Origin: Actinocorallia aurantiaca
GTDB taxonomy: Bacteria; Actinomycetota; Actinomycetes; Streptosporangiales; Streptosporangiaceae
Direction: 5' to 3'
Assembly (NCBI RefSeq): GCF_039533685.1
Contig: NZ_BAAATZ010000019.1
Location: 232,480 to 296,479, forward strand
Length of the DNA stretch: 64,000 bases
Numbering within the stretch: position 1 is the stretch's first letter; every line of letters begins with the position of its first letter. The translations under genes were made by a program, and so were the position numbers. Positions 46,285-54,493 of this stretch are shown here, piece by piece. The notes beneath the pieces are model-generated. The model saw only the letters and a list, made by a program, of their open reading frames with translations. It was not told the DNA's origin and ran no database searches.

Positions 46285-48714
46285 ATGAGCGACGAGTTCG
46301 ACGGCTGGGACGATCTGTCTGATCCAATCCGAGAAATCGTCAAAGACCGGCACGTAGACCGTGATGGGTGCGTTCTGAGTCTTCTCCAGCTCGCCGGTCA
46401 GGACCCGGACCTTGAGGAAGAGGCGGTCTTCACCGCCGTTAGGGTCCATCACGAATACACCGAGGAGGATGAGGACTTCTGGAGCCTCCTGATCCCCGAG
46501 TTTCTCGCGGATCTGGGTGAGTTCCGGATCGCGGCATGGGTTGCCATGACGCTTGAGGAGAGGGCCTCTTCCGCGCCGCTCCGCGGCGTCCTCCGCTGGC
46601 TCTGTGAGTGCTATTTCGCCGGCGTGAAACCCGAGGAAGCCCCCGCCCAGTTCCAAGTGCGGTTGTTCGCCATGGCCGACCTGACCCATGAGGAGTCCGC
46701 CCGGTATTTGGTCGTACAGACCCTCACCTTGGTCGCGAGGATGAGCAAGGTCGAGTATCCGGGAGCCGCGTCCAGGCTCGCCCTTGAGGTCCATGACCTC
46801 GTCCAGCGCTATATGCGCGAACCCGACCCACGCGACAGCGCCGACCGCTGGCAGGCCAACCTGGAACATCTCAGGCGTATCGCGGACTGGGCACCACCAG
46901 AGGAACTCGCACGATTCTCCCTGCTCGGCCTTGCCACTGATGCGACCAACATCCTCGGGGCGCAAGACGGCCTCAAGGCCTTCGAGGAGGGCCGCGATGA
47001 CCTGCGCATGCGCTCGGTCCTCGAAGACGCCCTGGACATCCAGCGCCGCTCGTTCGGTACGTCCGATGCCTATTTCAGGCTGTTCGCCTCAGAGCTGATT
47101 CCGATCCTGGTCCGGATGGGCGAACACGAGGCCGCACAGACCCTCGGCGCCGAGTACACGGCAGAGGACGCATGGGAGCTCCGGCTGATCGCCGACATAC
47201 ACACGGCGATCGCGGGCTTCGGCCGGATCGACCCTGCGACGGTGGAGCAGCAAACGAACACGATCCTGGACAGGACACCGGACCCGGCCTCCGCCGCGAC
47301 CTGGCTGACCAGCCTCGCCGCAGTCGTCTTCGACCCACCTGAGGCCGCCATCGCCCTCGGCAGAAAAGCACTCGAGCTCACCGAGGATCTTGATCAGGAG
47401 AATGAGGAGGTACGAACCGCGAGGCTGACGGCTCTGCTGGTCATCGGTGGCGCCCTCCGCGATCTGGACGCGCAGGAAGCCTGCGAGTATCTCGAGGAGG
47501 CATACGCCCAGCTCCGCGCCGGCGCCCCGCTTCAGCCGAGCCTGCGAGTCCGGCTGTACACAGATCTCATGTACGTCTACGCCTGCGCCCTGGGGAACCT
47601 CGACGCCAGGACCTTCCCTGCTGCGGCGGCCGAGATCCTCGCTCAGGCGCGAACCCTCGAAGCCGAGGTCGTCGACCTCATCGAGACCCTCCCCTTCCTT
47701 CATACGATGGCCCAGCGCCGCGGCCTGACGGGATCGGTCTTCCAGCTGGCCCGGGTAGTCGGCGACTTCACCCATGCGATCGAGATGTGCACCAGGCTGC
47801 TCGACGAGGCCCGCGCGGACCGAACCGCACCCTCCAGCGCCGGCCATCTCGCGGATATCCGATATTTTCTGGCGATCGCGCTCCTGCACCGCGGACAAGT
47901 GCTTCGCGCCCGCTCGGTGCTGAAACCCACGCTGGAGACGTTCGACCGCATTCTCCCGCCTGAGAGCGCTCGCCACCGCCGCAGACTCCATCGGCTGGCC
48001 CTCCCGTACGCTGTGTACTACTGGTTCAACGACCGCTTCCTGAGGCCTGGCATCGACCGGCTCGGCCTCCCTGCGGATACCGACCTGAGGGTCGGGCCCG
48101 TCCCGGACGGGTTCGTCCCGGGGGGTGTTCTGCGACCGATCGTGCAGGAGAACTCCAAGGAAGGGCCGCAGACTCCGCCGTTCCGGCTGCATTCGGGGCA
48201 CGGATGGACGCTCCATTTCATCCGTCCGTTGATCGTCTATAACCTGATGTTCTTGGCTTTCTTCTTCACGGCGGCTTCCCGGTTCATGCACGGCCCTCTC
48301 AACCAGACCATCGTGGCTGCCGGATTCGCCGCCACCACCATGAACCTGAGCTTGAGTGCGCTTGCGGGCGCCTACCTCCGGCGCAACTTCCACACGACCG
48401 TCACTGATCGGGGAGTCTGGGACACGCGACGTTTCTTTCTCTGGCGCGAGATCTCCTCGGTCAGAGTCCGGACCGGTCTGCTGACCGAGCATGTGCTGCT
48501 CACCCGTCATCAAGGGAAGCCGATCAGACTCCGCCATCCGCGAGGCCGCTGGCTGGACTTGGCCCCGATCCGGGAGCGGGCCTCCGGACACCACGGGATC
48601 TCGCTCCCAGAGACTCCGGCACGGTCTGTCGGATCAGTAACAGTGGACGTCCTCATCCCGATTTCAGCGCTCTTGGTGGCGCTCTCCCTTGTTCTCAACC
48701 CGTTTGGTCTGTGA
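46285..48714 (+). CDS. Helical-repeat membrane protein with a PH-like domain, partner of the NB-ARC protein
   Basis: This 809-residue protein starts one base after the NB-ARC stop. The first ~620 residues are acidic helical repeats (TPR-like), with no enzymatic motif. From about 645 come two membrane helices (LIVYNLMFLAFFFTAASRF and TIVAAGFAATTMNLSLSALA), then a cytoplasmic PH-like beta domain (about 710-765, TVTDRGVWDTRRFFLWREIS) and a final helix (VDVLIPISALLVALSLVL). It seems to supply the sensor repeats lacking in the NB-ARC protein. I do not recognise a described family. Lower GC than the neighbours continues through it. Confidence 0.8.
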   Translation: MSDEFDGWDDLSDPIREIVKDRHVDRDGCVLSLLQLAGQDPDLEEEAVFTAVRVHHEYTEEDEDFWSLLIPEFLADLGEFRIAAWVAMTLEERASSAPLRGVLRWLCECYFAGVKPEEAPAQFQVRLFAMADLTHEESARYLVVQTLTLVARMSKVEYPGAASRLALEVHDLVQRYMREPDPRDSADRWQANLEHLRRIADWAPPEELARFSLLGLATDATNILGAQDGLKAFEEGRDDLRMRSVLEDALDIQRRSFGTSDAYFRLFASELIPILVRMGEHEAAQTLGAEYTAEDAWELRLIADIHTAIAGFGRIDPATVEQQTNTILDRTPDPASAATWLTSLAAVVFDPPEAAIALGRKALELTEDLDQENEEVRTARLTALLVIGGALRDLDAQEACEYLEEAYAQLRAGAPLQPSLRVRLYTDLMYVYACALGNLDARTFPAAAAEILAQARTLEAEVVDLIETLPFLHTMAQRRGLTGSVFQLARVVGDFTHAIEMCTRLLDEARADRTAPSSAGHLADIRYFLAIALLHRGQVLRARSVLKPTLETFDRILPPESARHRRRLHRLALPYAVYYWFNDRFLRPGIDRLGLPADTDLRVGPVPDGFVPGGVLRPIVQENSKEGPQTPPFRLHSGHGWTLHFIRPLIVYNLMFLAFFFTAASRFMHGPLNQTIVAAGFAATTMNLSLSALAGAYLRRNFHTTVTDRGVWDTRRFFLWREISSVRVRTGLLTEHVLLTRHQGKPIRLRHPRGRWLDLAPIRERASGHHGISLPETPARSVGSVTVDVLIPISALLVALSLVLNPFGL

Positions 48715-48821
48715 GTTCTTCTTCCACATGACTCGCCTGGGTATCTTTTCGGGCTGCAAGTGAAGCGCTCCGGGTCTGGTGGAGGCTCTGGTCTGCCCCG
48801 AGAACCTATGAACGGTCTCGG

Positions 48822-48895
48822 AGAGTCCCCCTGGAACCAGACCCAGAAGATCAGCACCCATCTCCGCCACTTGGGTCGGAGCAGTCGGACGAGAA
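48822..48895 (-). repeat. Remnant copy of the 3' end of the ATPase gene (direct repeat A)
   Basis: These ~74 nt match 50039-50109 at roughly 87% (eight substitutions in ~62 aligned bases plus a 2-nt gap). On the minus strand they still encode RPKWRRWVLIFWVWFQG, which parallels QPEWQRWVLILWIRFRG at the C-terminus of the 50024-52204 protein. A paralogous gene end or a duplication therefore lies under the 3' end of the gene at 48851. Confidence 0.75.
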
Positions 48896-49930
48896 CGCCC
48901 CGCCCTCCGCGCGGACACGGCGGAGGAGCCGGGCATGGGAGTAGGCGTCGTCGACGGAGAGGACCCGACCCTGCTCGACCAGGTGGTCGTAGGTGCGCAC
49001 GGGCATGCTGCTTTCGGCGATTCTGGAACGGAAGAGATCGAGGACGCCGTGGTAACCGGAGATGGGGGACTGGCCGGTGTGGAAGTGGTACCACCACTGG
49101 CCGTTGAGGTACTTGGCCAGCTCGGCGGCGAGGGCCTCGTCGTCGGCGAGTCCGGACAGCCTGCTGGCCTCGCTCCGGATACCGAGCGAGTCGAGCGCGT
49201 GCGCCAGCCCTTCGGTGGCCGTCATCGAGGGGTACGTACGGCCGGCCGCCTGCACCGAGGTGAACCCTACGGGTGTCTGGAACACGGGTGACAGCCAGGT
49301 CCGGGCGTTGGCGACGTACCCGAGCGCCGGGATCGGCCGTCCTGTCCCGGGGAGCCTGACCCCCGGTATCCACGCCAAGTGGTAGCGGCCCTGCCGGACT
49401 TCTTCGCTCTCGTTCAGCGCCCGGAGCTGATCCTCGTCGGCCATGCAGATGCGGGAGCGGAGAACGGAATCGCGGGTGTGCTCGCTGTTCAGCAGTAGTT
49501 CACCGTAGAGGTAGCCGTGACCGTGCAGTCCGGAGGCGGCGACGTCCGCGCCGTGGAGCTCTCCGCGCAGGACCGGGAGGCAGTGGTCCCTGCCGTTGGG
49601 CGGACGGTAACCGTAGTTGAGAAGTTTGAGGTGCAGCGTCGCCGGGTTCCGGTTCGCCCCGTAAGCGAGCACGGGGACACGTTCCGCCAGACCGGGAAGG
49701 CCCAGGGAGGCCAGCAACGCATCAAGGGAGCGGGATTCCTCCCCTCTGAGCGACAACCCCGTGGCCGCCCGGTGCTCGAGCGCGTGGACGTGCCGGTTCC
49801 ACAGCAGGTAGTCCCCGGCCGGGCACTCGCCGGGATAGTGCTCGGGGAATTTCCGCGCGGGTTTCCAGGAGTCGACTTCGTCGGCCGCTTCCCCGCCGTC
49901 CAGATGCCCTGCGGTCGGCCAGGTGGTCAT
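48851..49930 (-). CDS. Gamma-glutamylcyclotransferase-like hypothetical protein
   Basis: This encodes 359 residues from ATG 49930. The segment VPVLAYGANRNPATL resembles the YGSNL loop of GGCT-fold proteins, followed by LPVLRGELHGADVAAS and HGYLYGELLLNSEHT. A catalytic Glu cannot be assigned with certainty. The last ~20 residues (GGAFSSDCSDPSGGDG) are read through a remnant of another gene's 3' end (48822-48895), so the native C-terminus may be shorter or altered. It is bracketed by two direct repeats and may have arrived between duplicated copies of the ATPase gene end. It is convergent with the NB-ARC pair. Confidence 0.75.
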   Translation of the reverse strand: MTTWPTAGHLDGGEAADEVDSWKPARKFPEHYPGECPAGDYLLWNRHVHALEHRAATGLSLRGEESRSLDALLASLGLPGLAERVPVLAYGANRNPATLHLKLLNYGYRPPNGRDHCLPVLRGELHGADVAASGLHGHGYLYGELLLNSEHTRDSVLRSRICMADEDQLRALNESEEVRQGRYHLAWIPGVRLPGTGRPIPALGYVANARTWLSPVFQTPVGFTSVQAAGRTYPSMTATEGLAHALDSLGIRSEASRLSGLADDEALAAELAKYLNGQWWYHFHTGQSPISGYHGVLDLFRSRIAESSMPVRTYDHLVEQGRVLSVDDAYSHARLLRRVRAEGGAFSSDCSDPSGGDGC

Positions 49931-50023
49931 TCCGCTCCCAGCGCGTCTTTTTTCGGTGATCTTCGACCGCACAGTACCGATCGTGTTCTCCCGCACAGAT
50001 CTCACTTCACGAACATCAGGGTT

Positions 50024-52204
50024 CTAGCGGTTTTCGAAGAGTCCCCGGAACCGGATCCAGAGGATCAGCACCCATCTCTGCCACTCGGGTTGGAGCAGCC
50101 GGACGAGTACTGCCTCCCTGACTGCGCGCCACTCCGGCCTGCCGTTCGACCACGACGCGACGAGGTTCAGCAGCAGATTCGCTCCGCCCGGTGTGCTCTC
50201 CGCCGCGTTGAGGAGCGGTGGCAGGACGTCGGGGCGCAGGGCGGGCCGGGCGACGGCTGTTTCCAGCCAGAGGCGGAGCACCTCTTCGAACTCGGGGAGC
50301 CAGCGGTCCGGGCCTGAGGCGATGCCGAACGCCACGGACCAGGTGGGGGTGAGGGCTGCGAGGTCGATGGGGGCACGGCCGGACAGGAGCAGCGGCAGGC
50401 CCGAGCCGTCCCGTCTTCCGGCCAGGGCTAGGAAGACTTCGGCGCCCAGGGACGTCCGGAGCACGACGGCTTCCGTACGGGGGTCGCTGGTGTTCCCCGT
50501 CCAGGCCAGCATCATGCCGAGTACGGCCGCCGGGTGCTCGGCCGCCAGGCTCAGCAGGTTCTCCAGGAGGAGGGGGCGGAATCGGGGATCGCCCTGTGCG
50601 GCCAGGAAGTCGATGACGCCGAGGACGTCGCGGAGTTCGGCCGGACCGCCCCGGGGCAGCAGGGTGCGCAGCAGCCGCAGCCCCACCTCGATTCTGTTGA
50701 TGTTGGCTCGGTCGGACATCTGGGCCCCGGTCCGGCACCACTGCAGCGCCGTCCGGAAGACCGCCGGGGGATTGTTCTCCGCGAGGGAACGGGCCACCTC
50801 GAAGACCTTGTTCCGCACCTCCGCGTCCCCGTAGGTCGCCAGATGCTTGAGGCGGGTCAGCGCGATCGAAAGGTGGGTCTGCCCCAGGATCTCGCAGACC
50901 TGGACGACCGTCAGCTTGAGGGACCGGGGCGCGTTCCGCTCCCGGGACCACGTGTAGAGCCTTGTGCGCACCCGGCCGCCGACACGGGGGTGAAGGCAGG
51001 TCCGGGCGAGCACGATGTAGGCCAGGTCCGCGGTCCGCCGCCGGCCGTCCGCCCAGTGCTCCGCCCGCTGAGCGATCTTCTCCGGCAGGTCGTATTCGGC
51101 CGCCAGATCGGCGAACGACTCGACGAGCTTGTACCGGAGCTCGGGTGCCAGGGTGATGACGGGGTCGGTGGGCAGCTCCGACAGCCAGGACACCAGATCC
51201 AGCCGGGCCAGCGGGTACTGGGTGCAGACGTGCCGCAGGACCGATTCGGCGTAGCCGAGGCGGCGGAACACGAGCCGGTCGTCGTCCTCGCGGTCGGCGT
51301 CCAGCAGCCCGTCCAGCGCGGCGGACGGGTGCCACGCCAGACCGCCGCCTTCCAGGGGGACGTCCAGCCGTCTGGCCAGGGTCAGCGCTGCGCCGTACAC
51401 GCTGTCCTCGTCGGCCGGGGCGATCGTCGCGGCGGCGATCATCAGGATCCGTTCCAGCAGCTCGTGCCGGACGAACCAGCCGCGCAGCTCCTCATCCCAC
51501 CCGAGGTAGGCCTGCTCCACCTGGTACTCGTCGCCGCCCCGCTGGGCGGCGTCCCGCACGAGATCGGCGAGGCGGCGTCCGTCGCCGGGGGGCGAGCCCT
51601 TCAGAAGAGCGCGGGCTTTCGGCCAGTCGTACCAACGGGTGGAGCCGTGACCACGGCGATCCAGCCGACGGCGGTAGACGGCCTCGGCCGGAGGCGGCTC
51701 GACCGGGATCACATGGAGGTGATCGGCGAACCGCCGCTGCTCGGCCTCCGTGCCCATGACCACCAGGTAGCCGCCGGACGAGAGAACCGCTTCGACGCAG
51801 GTCCGGAGCCGAGACCCGTCCTCGTCGGCCGCGCGCACCAGATACCCGCGGACACCGCCGATCCCCACCTCTTCGACGTCGTCCTCACCGGTGGAGAACA
51901 ACCGGATCGCCAGGCCGGGGTGAAGCTCCCGCAGGGCCGCGATGGCGGTGGTCTTCACCCCGGAGCCGTCCGGCCCCGCGAGCGCCACGACGCGGAAGTG
52001 CCGGAGGGCCTCGACGATCTGGGCGTGGTTGAAGGAGGGCACGTACTCCTCGACCCGCTCGTCGACCTCGTCCGAGGACAGGACCATCGAGGCGCGGCGG
52101 CGCACGAAGCTGAGCTGCTGGAGGATGAGATCGCCGCCGATCTCGTTCCCGAAGACGTTCTGGTTGCCGTCCCCGTTGATCGTGACGTCCTCGGTCGCCG
52201 TCAT
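50024..52204 (-). CDS. STAND-like P-loop ATPase with N-terminal amyloid-like motif and helical repeats
   Basis: This encodes 726 residues from ATG 52204, overlapping the upstream stop as ATGA. Residues 7-26 hold a motif with the core NGDGNQNVFGNEIGGD, repeated almost exactly at the C-terminus of the neighbouring cyclase-like protein. A nucleotide-binding domain follows, with LAGPDGSGVKTTA at 76-87; the extra Val before Lys makes the Walker A unusual. The remaining ~500 residues are helical repeats (HEAT/TPR-like). An N-terminal short motif, ATPase and repeats is the order of bacterial NLR receptors that signal by prion-like templating to an effector with the same motif. I infer that role here; the motif is not an exact match to any family I can name. 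Confidence 0.85.
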   Translation of the reverse strand: MTATEDVTINGDGNQNVFGNEIGGDLILQQLSFVRRRASMVLSSDEVDERVEEYVPSFNHAQIVEALRHFRVVALAGPDGSGVKTTAIAALRELHPGLAIRLFSTGEDDVEEVGIGGVRGYLVRAADEDGSRLRTCVEAVLSSGGYLVVMGTEAEQRRFADHLHVIPVEPPPAEAVYRRRLDRRGHGSTRWYDWPKARALLKGSPPGDGRRLADLVRDAAQRGGDEYQVEQAYLGWDEELRGWFVRHELLERILMIAAATIAPADEDSVYGAALTLARRLDVPLEGGGLAWHPSAALDGLLDADREDDDRLVFRRLGYAESVLRHVCTQYPLARLDLVSWLSELPTDPVITLAPELRYKLVESFADLAAEYDLPEKIAQRAEHWADGRRRTADLAYIVLARTCLHPRVGGRVRTRLYTWSRERNAPRSLKLTVVQVCEILGQTHLSIALTRLKHLATYGDAEVRNKVFEVARSLAENNPPAVFRTALQWCRTGAQMSDRANINRIEVGLRLLRTLLPRGGPAELRDVLGVIDFLAAQGDPRFRPLLLENLLSLAAEHPAAVLGMMLAWTGNTSDPRTEAVVLRTSLGAEVFLALAGRRDGSGLPLLLSGRAPIDLAALTPTWSVAFGIASGPDRWLPEFEEVLRLWLETAVARPALRPDVLPPLLNAAESTPGGANLLLNLVASWSNGRPEWRAVREAVLVRLLQPEWQRWVLILWIRFRGLFENR
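50039..50109 (-). repeat. Direct repeat B at the 3' end of the ATPase gene
   Basis: This is the intact partner of the remnant at 48822-48895, in the same orientation about 1.2 kb away. Together they bracket the GGCT-like gene. Confidence 0.75.
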
Positions 52205-52275
52205 GGCCGTCCCATCCGGAAGTCGCCGCCGATCTCGTTTCCGAAGACGTTCTGGTTGCGATCCCCGTTGATCGT
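52131..52275 (-). repeat. Duplicated 53-nt coding motif across a gene boundary
   Basis: Copy 1 (52131-52183) encodes the ATPase N-terminal motif and copy 2 (52223-52275) the cyclase-like C-terminal motif. They differ at 3 of 53 bases and are offset by 92 nt. Such near-identity at DNA level means recent duplication or strong conversion/selection to keep the motifs matched. Confidence 0.88.
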
Positions 52276-52944
52276 CACTCCACCGGCCGGTGTTCCGCCG
52301 GGTCGTCGGACCGGGGGCGACGCGGCGGGGGCCGCTTCGGCGGGTGTCTCGATCCGGGAGGGGACCGGCACGTAGAGGTGGGCGGGGCGGTCGAACTGCT
52401 TGACCTTGACCCGCACCTCGGTGAACCGGCTGGCGCGGAGTTCGGTCCGGCCGCCGCGCACATAGGTGGTGAAGACCTCCTCCGACAGCAGGAAAGCGGT
52501 GAAGGTGGAGTCCGGGTCGCTGTTCTTCAGTGCGTCCCGTAGAGGGTCGGCGTCGAGGAGCCGGTTGACGTCGATGACCGCGGTGGAGATGCCGGGCGTG
52601 TCCAGGCGCTCCTCGTCGAGCAGGCCGACGTGCAGTGCCGCCCGCAGTCGCAGGCGCATCCCGCGCGCCCGCAGCCGGGGCGCGGCCTGGGCCAGTGCTT
52701 CCTGGAGCCACAGCGGGAACGGGTCGATGAGCGCGGGGAGCGTTCGGTGGGGCAGCGCGGCGAGGAGCCCGTCACCGGTGCTCTCCAGGAACCGGACCGC
52801 CTTCCAGACCTCCCCGAGCCCGCTCGCCTCGAAGGCGGAGGCGACGGCGGCGCGGATCTCCAGGTGGAGGTCGGGCAGGTCGCTGTCGCGGTGGCTGCTG
52901 AACCGCTCGACGTCGACGACGAGCAGCGCGTGGAAATCTTCCAT
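52201..52944 (-). CDS. Nucleotide cyclase homology domain protein with C-terminal amyloid-like motif
   Basis: This 247-residue protein shows the cyclase fold used in actinobacterial conflict systems: ALLVVDVERFS (first metal Asp), ESTGDGLLAALP (second Asp), RLRLRAALHVG, then VIDVNRLLDADPL and RASRFTEVRVKVKQF. The Asn expected four residues before the Arg of NRLLD is not present, so cyclase activity is uncertain. A Pro/Ala linker leads to the C-terminal motif at 223-242 with core NGDRNQNVFGNEIGGD, matching the ATPase N-terminus. A CRP-like regulator lies 65 nt upstream in the same direction. I read it as effector or signal domain of a two-protein system with the ATPase. Confidence 0.85.
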   Translation of the reverse strand: MEDFHALLVVDVERFSSHRDSDLPDLHLEIRAAVASAFEASGLGEVWKAVRFLESTGDGLLAALPHRTLPALIDPFPLWLQEALAQAAPRLRARGMRLRLRAALHVGLLDEERLDTPGISTAVIDVNRLLDADPLRDALKNSDPDSTFTAFLLSEEVFTTYVRGGRTELRASRFTEVRVKVKQFDRPAHLYVPVPSRIETPAEAAPAASPPVRRPGGTPAGGVTINGDRNQNVFGNEIGGDFRMGRP

Positions 52945-53009
52945 GGTGTCTCCCGGAGTCGTGAGGTGACACCACTCTGCTAAGACGATCTTGGTGGGAA
53001 TGTCGAAAA

Positions 53010-53651
53010 TCAGACGTCCCGTTGGCCCGAACCGGCCAGGTCCCGCAGCCCGGGAAGGTCACGGATGACGACTCTGCGCCGTTCGGTGCGGACGAGGCCC
53101 CGCTTCCGGAAGCGGGCCAGCGCGGCGGCGACCATGCCGCGGGACAGCCCCACCGCCTGCCCGATCTCCGTCTGGTCGAGGTCGACCTCCGGCAGTCCGT
53201 CCGCGCCGGGTGTCGCGAGCCGTTCCAGCGCCCGGGCGACCCGCGGCTCCGCGGGCAGAGCCGCCAGCTCCGCCCGCCATGTCTCTCCCTCGAGCATCCG
53301 CAGCATCGTGCGCCGCAGGAGCATCTCCTCCAGCCCGTGCGCCCGGATGAGCTCCCGAAAACGTTCGGCGCCCAGCACCCGCGTGACGCAGGGTTCCAAG
53401 GCGACGACGGTCGCCGACCGGCCGTGCCCTCCGACCACGCCCATCGACCCGAGCAGCTCGCCCGGCCCGCGCACCGCCAGCAGCAGCACCGTTCCGTCCG
53501 CGGAGCCGGTCAGCACCTTCACCCGGCCGGACAGCAGGACCGAGACGTGCGTCGGTGGATCGCCCTGCCGCAGCAGGCTCTCCCCGGTACCGAACCTCAC
53601 CTCGGTGCCGGCCGAGGTGAACAGCTTCCACGTCTCCGCAGGGAAGTCCAC
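53010..53651 (-). CDS. Crp/Fnr-family transcriptional regulator
   Basis: This 213-residue regulator starts at GTG 53651. An N-terminal cNMP-binding beta barrel (RFGTGESLLRQGDPPTHVSVLLSG; PGELLGSMGVVGG as the phosphate-binding-cassette region) is followed by a dimer helix and a winged helix with QTEIGQAVGLSRGMVAAAL. The key Arg of cAMP binding is not obvious in GELLGSMG. It is the first gene of the leftward unit including the cyclase-like protein and the ATPase, so a cyclic nucleotide or related ligand made by the neighbour could be sensed. Confidence 0.9.
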   Translation of the reverse strand: MDFPAETWKLFTSAGTEVRFGTGESLLRQGDPPTHVSVLLSGRVKVLTGSADGTVLLLAVRGPGELLGSMGVVGGHGRSATVVALEPCVTRVLGAERFRELIRAHGLEEMLLRRTMLRMLEGETWRAELAALPAEPRVARALERLATPGADGLPEVDLDQTEIGQAVGLSRGMVAAALARFRKRGLVRTERRRVVIRDLPGLRDLAGSGQRDV

Positions 53652-53739
53652 CCATCTTGTTTGTCATAACTCGTTGTTGTTCATGGCGGAATCTAGGTTT
53701 TGTGGCGGTGCTGTGATCGCAGTCTTCCGGCGGGCCGGT

Positions 53740-54384
53740 TCACCAGGCTGGTTCGACGGGGGTGGTGCGGGCGAAGGCCGCGAGGCGGATCTCGCGGGAG
53801 CGGCCCAGGTGCTGGTCGCTGGCGGCGCGGGCTTCGGCGGGGTCGCGGGCCTCGATCGCGTGGAGCATGCGGGAGTGCTCGTCGCGGGTGAGGGCGAGGT
53901 CCTCGGGGGTCTCGTGGCGGCCGTGGTCGTAGATGCGCAGCTGGGCGGTGAGGCGGGTCAGGAGCGCTTCGATCGTCCCGTTGTGGGCGGCCTGCCAGAG
54001 GGCGTGGTGCCACTGGCTGTTCGCGGCGCGGGCCGTCGCGGGGTCGGCGGCGGGGTCGGTCGCGGTGTCGTGGAGGTGGTGGAGGCGGGCCAGGTCCAGG
54101 TCGGTGCGGCGCTCGGCGGCCGAGGCGGAGGCCTGGCCCTCCAGGGCGATGCGCGCCTCGTAGATCTCCAGGATGTCCTGGGCGGTTCCTGCCCTGACCC
54201 GGTAGCCGCGGGACGCGCGCTCGAGCAGGCCGTCCTGGGTCAGGCGGGTGAGGGCCTCCCGTATGGGGGTGCGGGAAACGCCGTACTCGGCGGCGAGGGT
54301 CGTCTCCAGGAGCCGGCTTCCGGCGGGGAACCGTCCGGCGAGGACGTCCTCTCGCAAACGTTCGTACGTCACGTCTGTGGACAC
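53740..54384 (-). CDS. GntR-family transcriptional regulator with FCD domain
   Basis: This encodes 214 residues from GTG 54384. The winged helix is at about residues 5-70 (TYERLREDVLAGRFPAGSRL, EYGVSRTPIREALTRLTQDG). The FCD ligand-binding domain follows (YEARIALEGQASASAAE; WHHALWQAAHNGTIEALL with conserved His). It is divergent from the seven-gene ABC operon, and two palindromic operator-like sites lie in the shared region (54398-54444). FCD regulators usually respond to a small acid or amino-acid-like ligand through a bound metal. It is the likely repressor of that operon. Confidence 0.92.
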   Translation of the reverse strand: MSTDVTYERLREDVLAGRFPAGSRLLETTLAAEYGVSRTPIREALTRLTQDGLLERASRGYRVRAGTAQDILEIYEARIALEGQASASAAERRTDLDLARLHHLHDTATDPAADPATARAANSQWHHALWQAAHNGTIEALLTRLTAQLRIYDHGRHETPEDLALTRDEHSRMLHAIEARDPAEARAASDQHLGRSREIRLAAFARTTPVEPAW

Positions 54385-54397
54385 TACTGGATCCGCG

Positions 54398-54444
54398 TGT
54401 ATACAGAAAGACTTTACATTTCCTACTAGATCTGTATAGTACAG
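54398..54444 (+). promoter_or_regulatory. Promoter of the ABC operon with two GntR-like operators
   Basis: TTTACA (54413-54418), 16 nt, TATAGT (54435-54440) forms a good housekeeping promoter. The palindrome CTGTATAGTACAG (54432-54444) overlaps the -10, and TGTATACA (54398-54405) sits just upstream of the -35. Binding of the FCD regulator here would block RNA polymerase. Confidence 0.7.
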
Positions 54445-54493
54445 CCCTGTACGTCGCCGAATGTCGCGTATGCCCAGTTCAAAGGGGATGAAG

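Noticed and set aside
54445..54493. TPP or other riboswitch in the leader of the ABC operon
   Set aside because: The leader between the predicted promoter and ATG 54494 is only ~50 nt and lacks the conserved TPP riboswitch core sequences.
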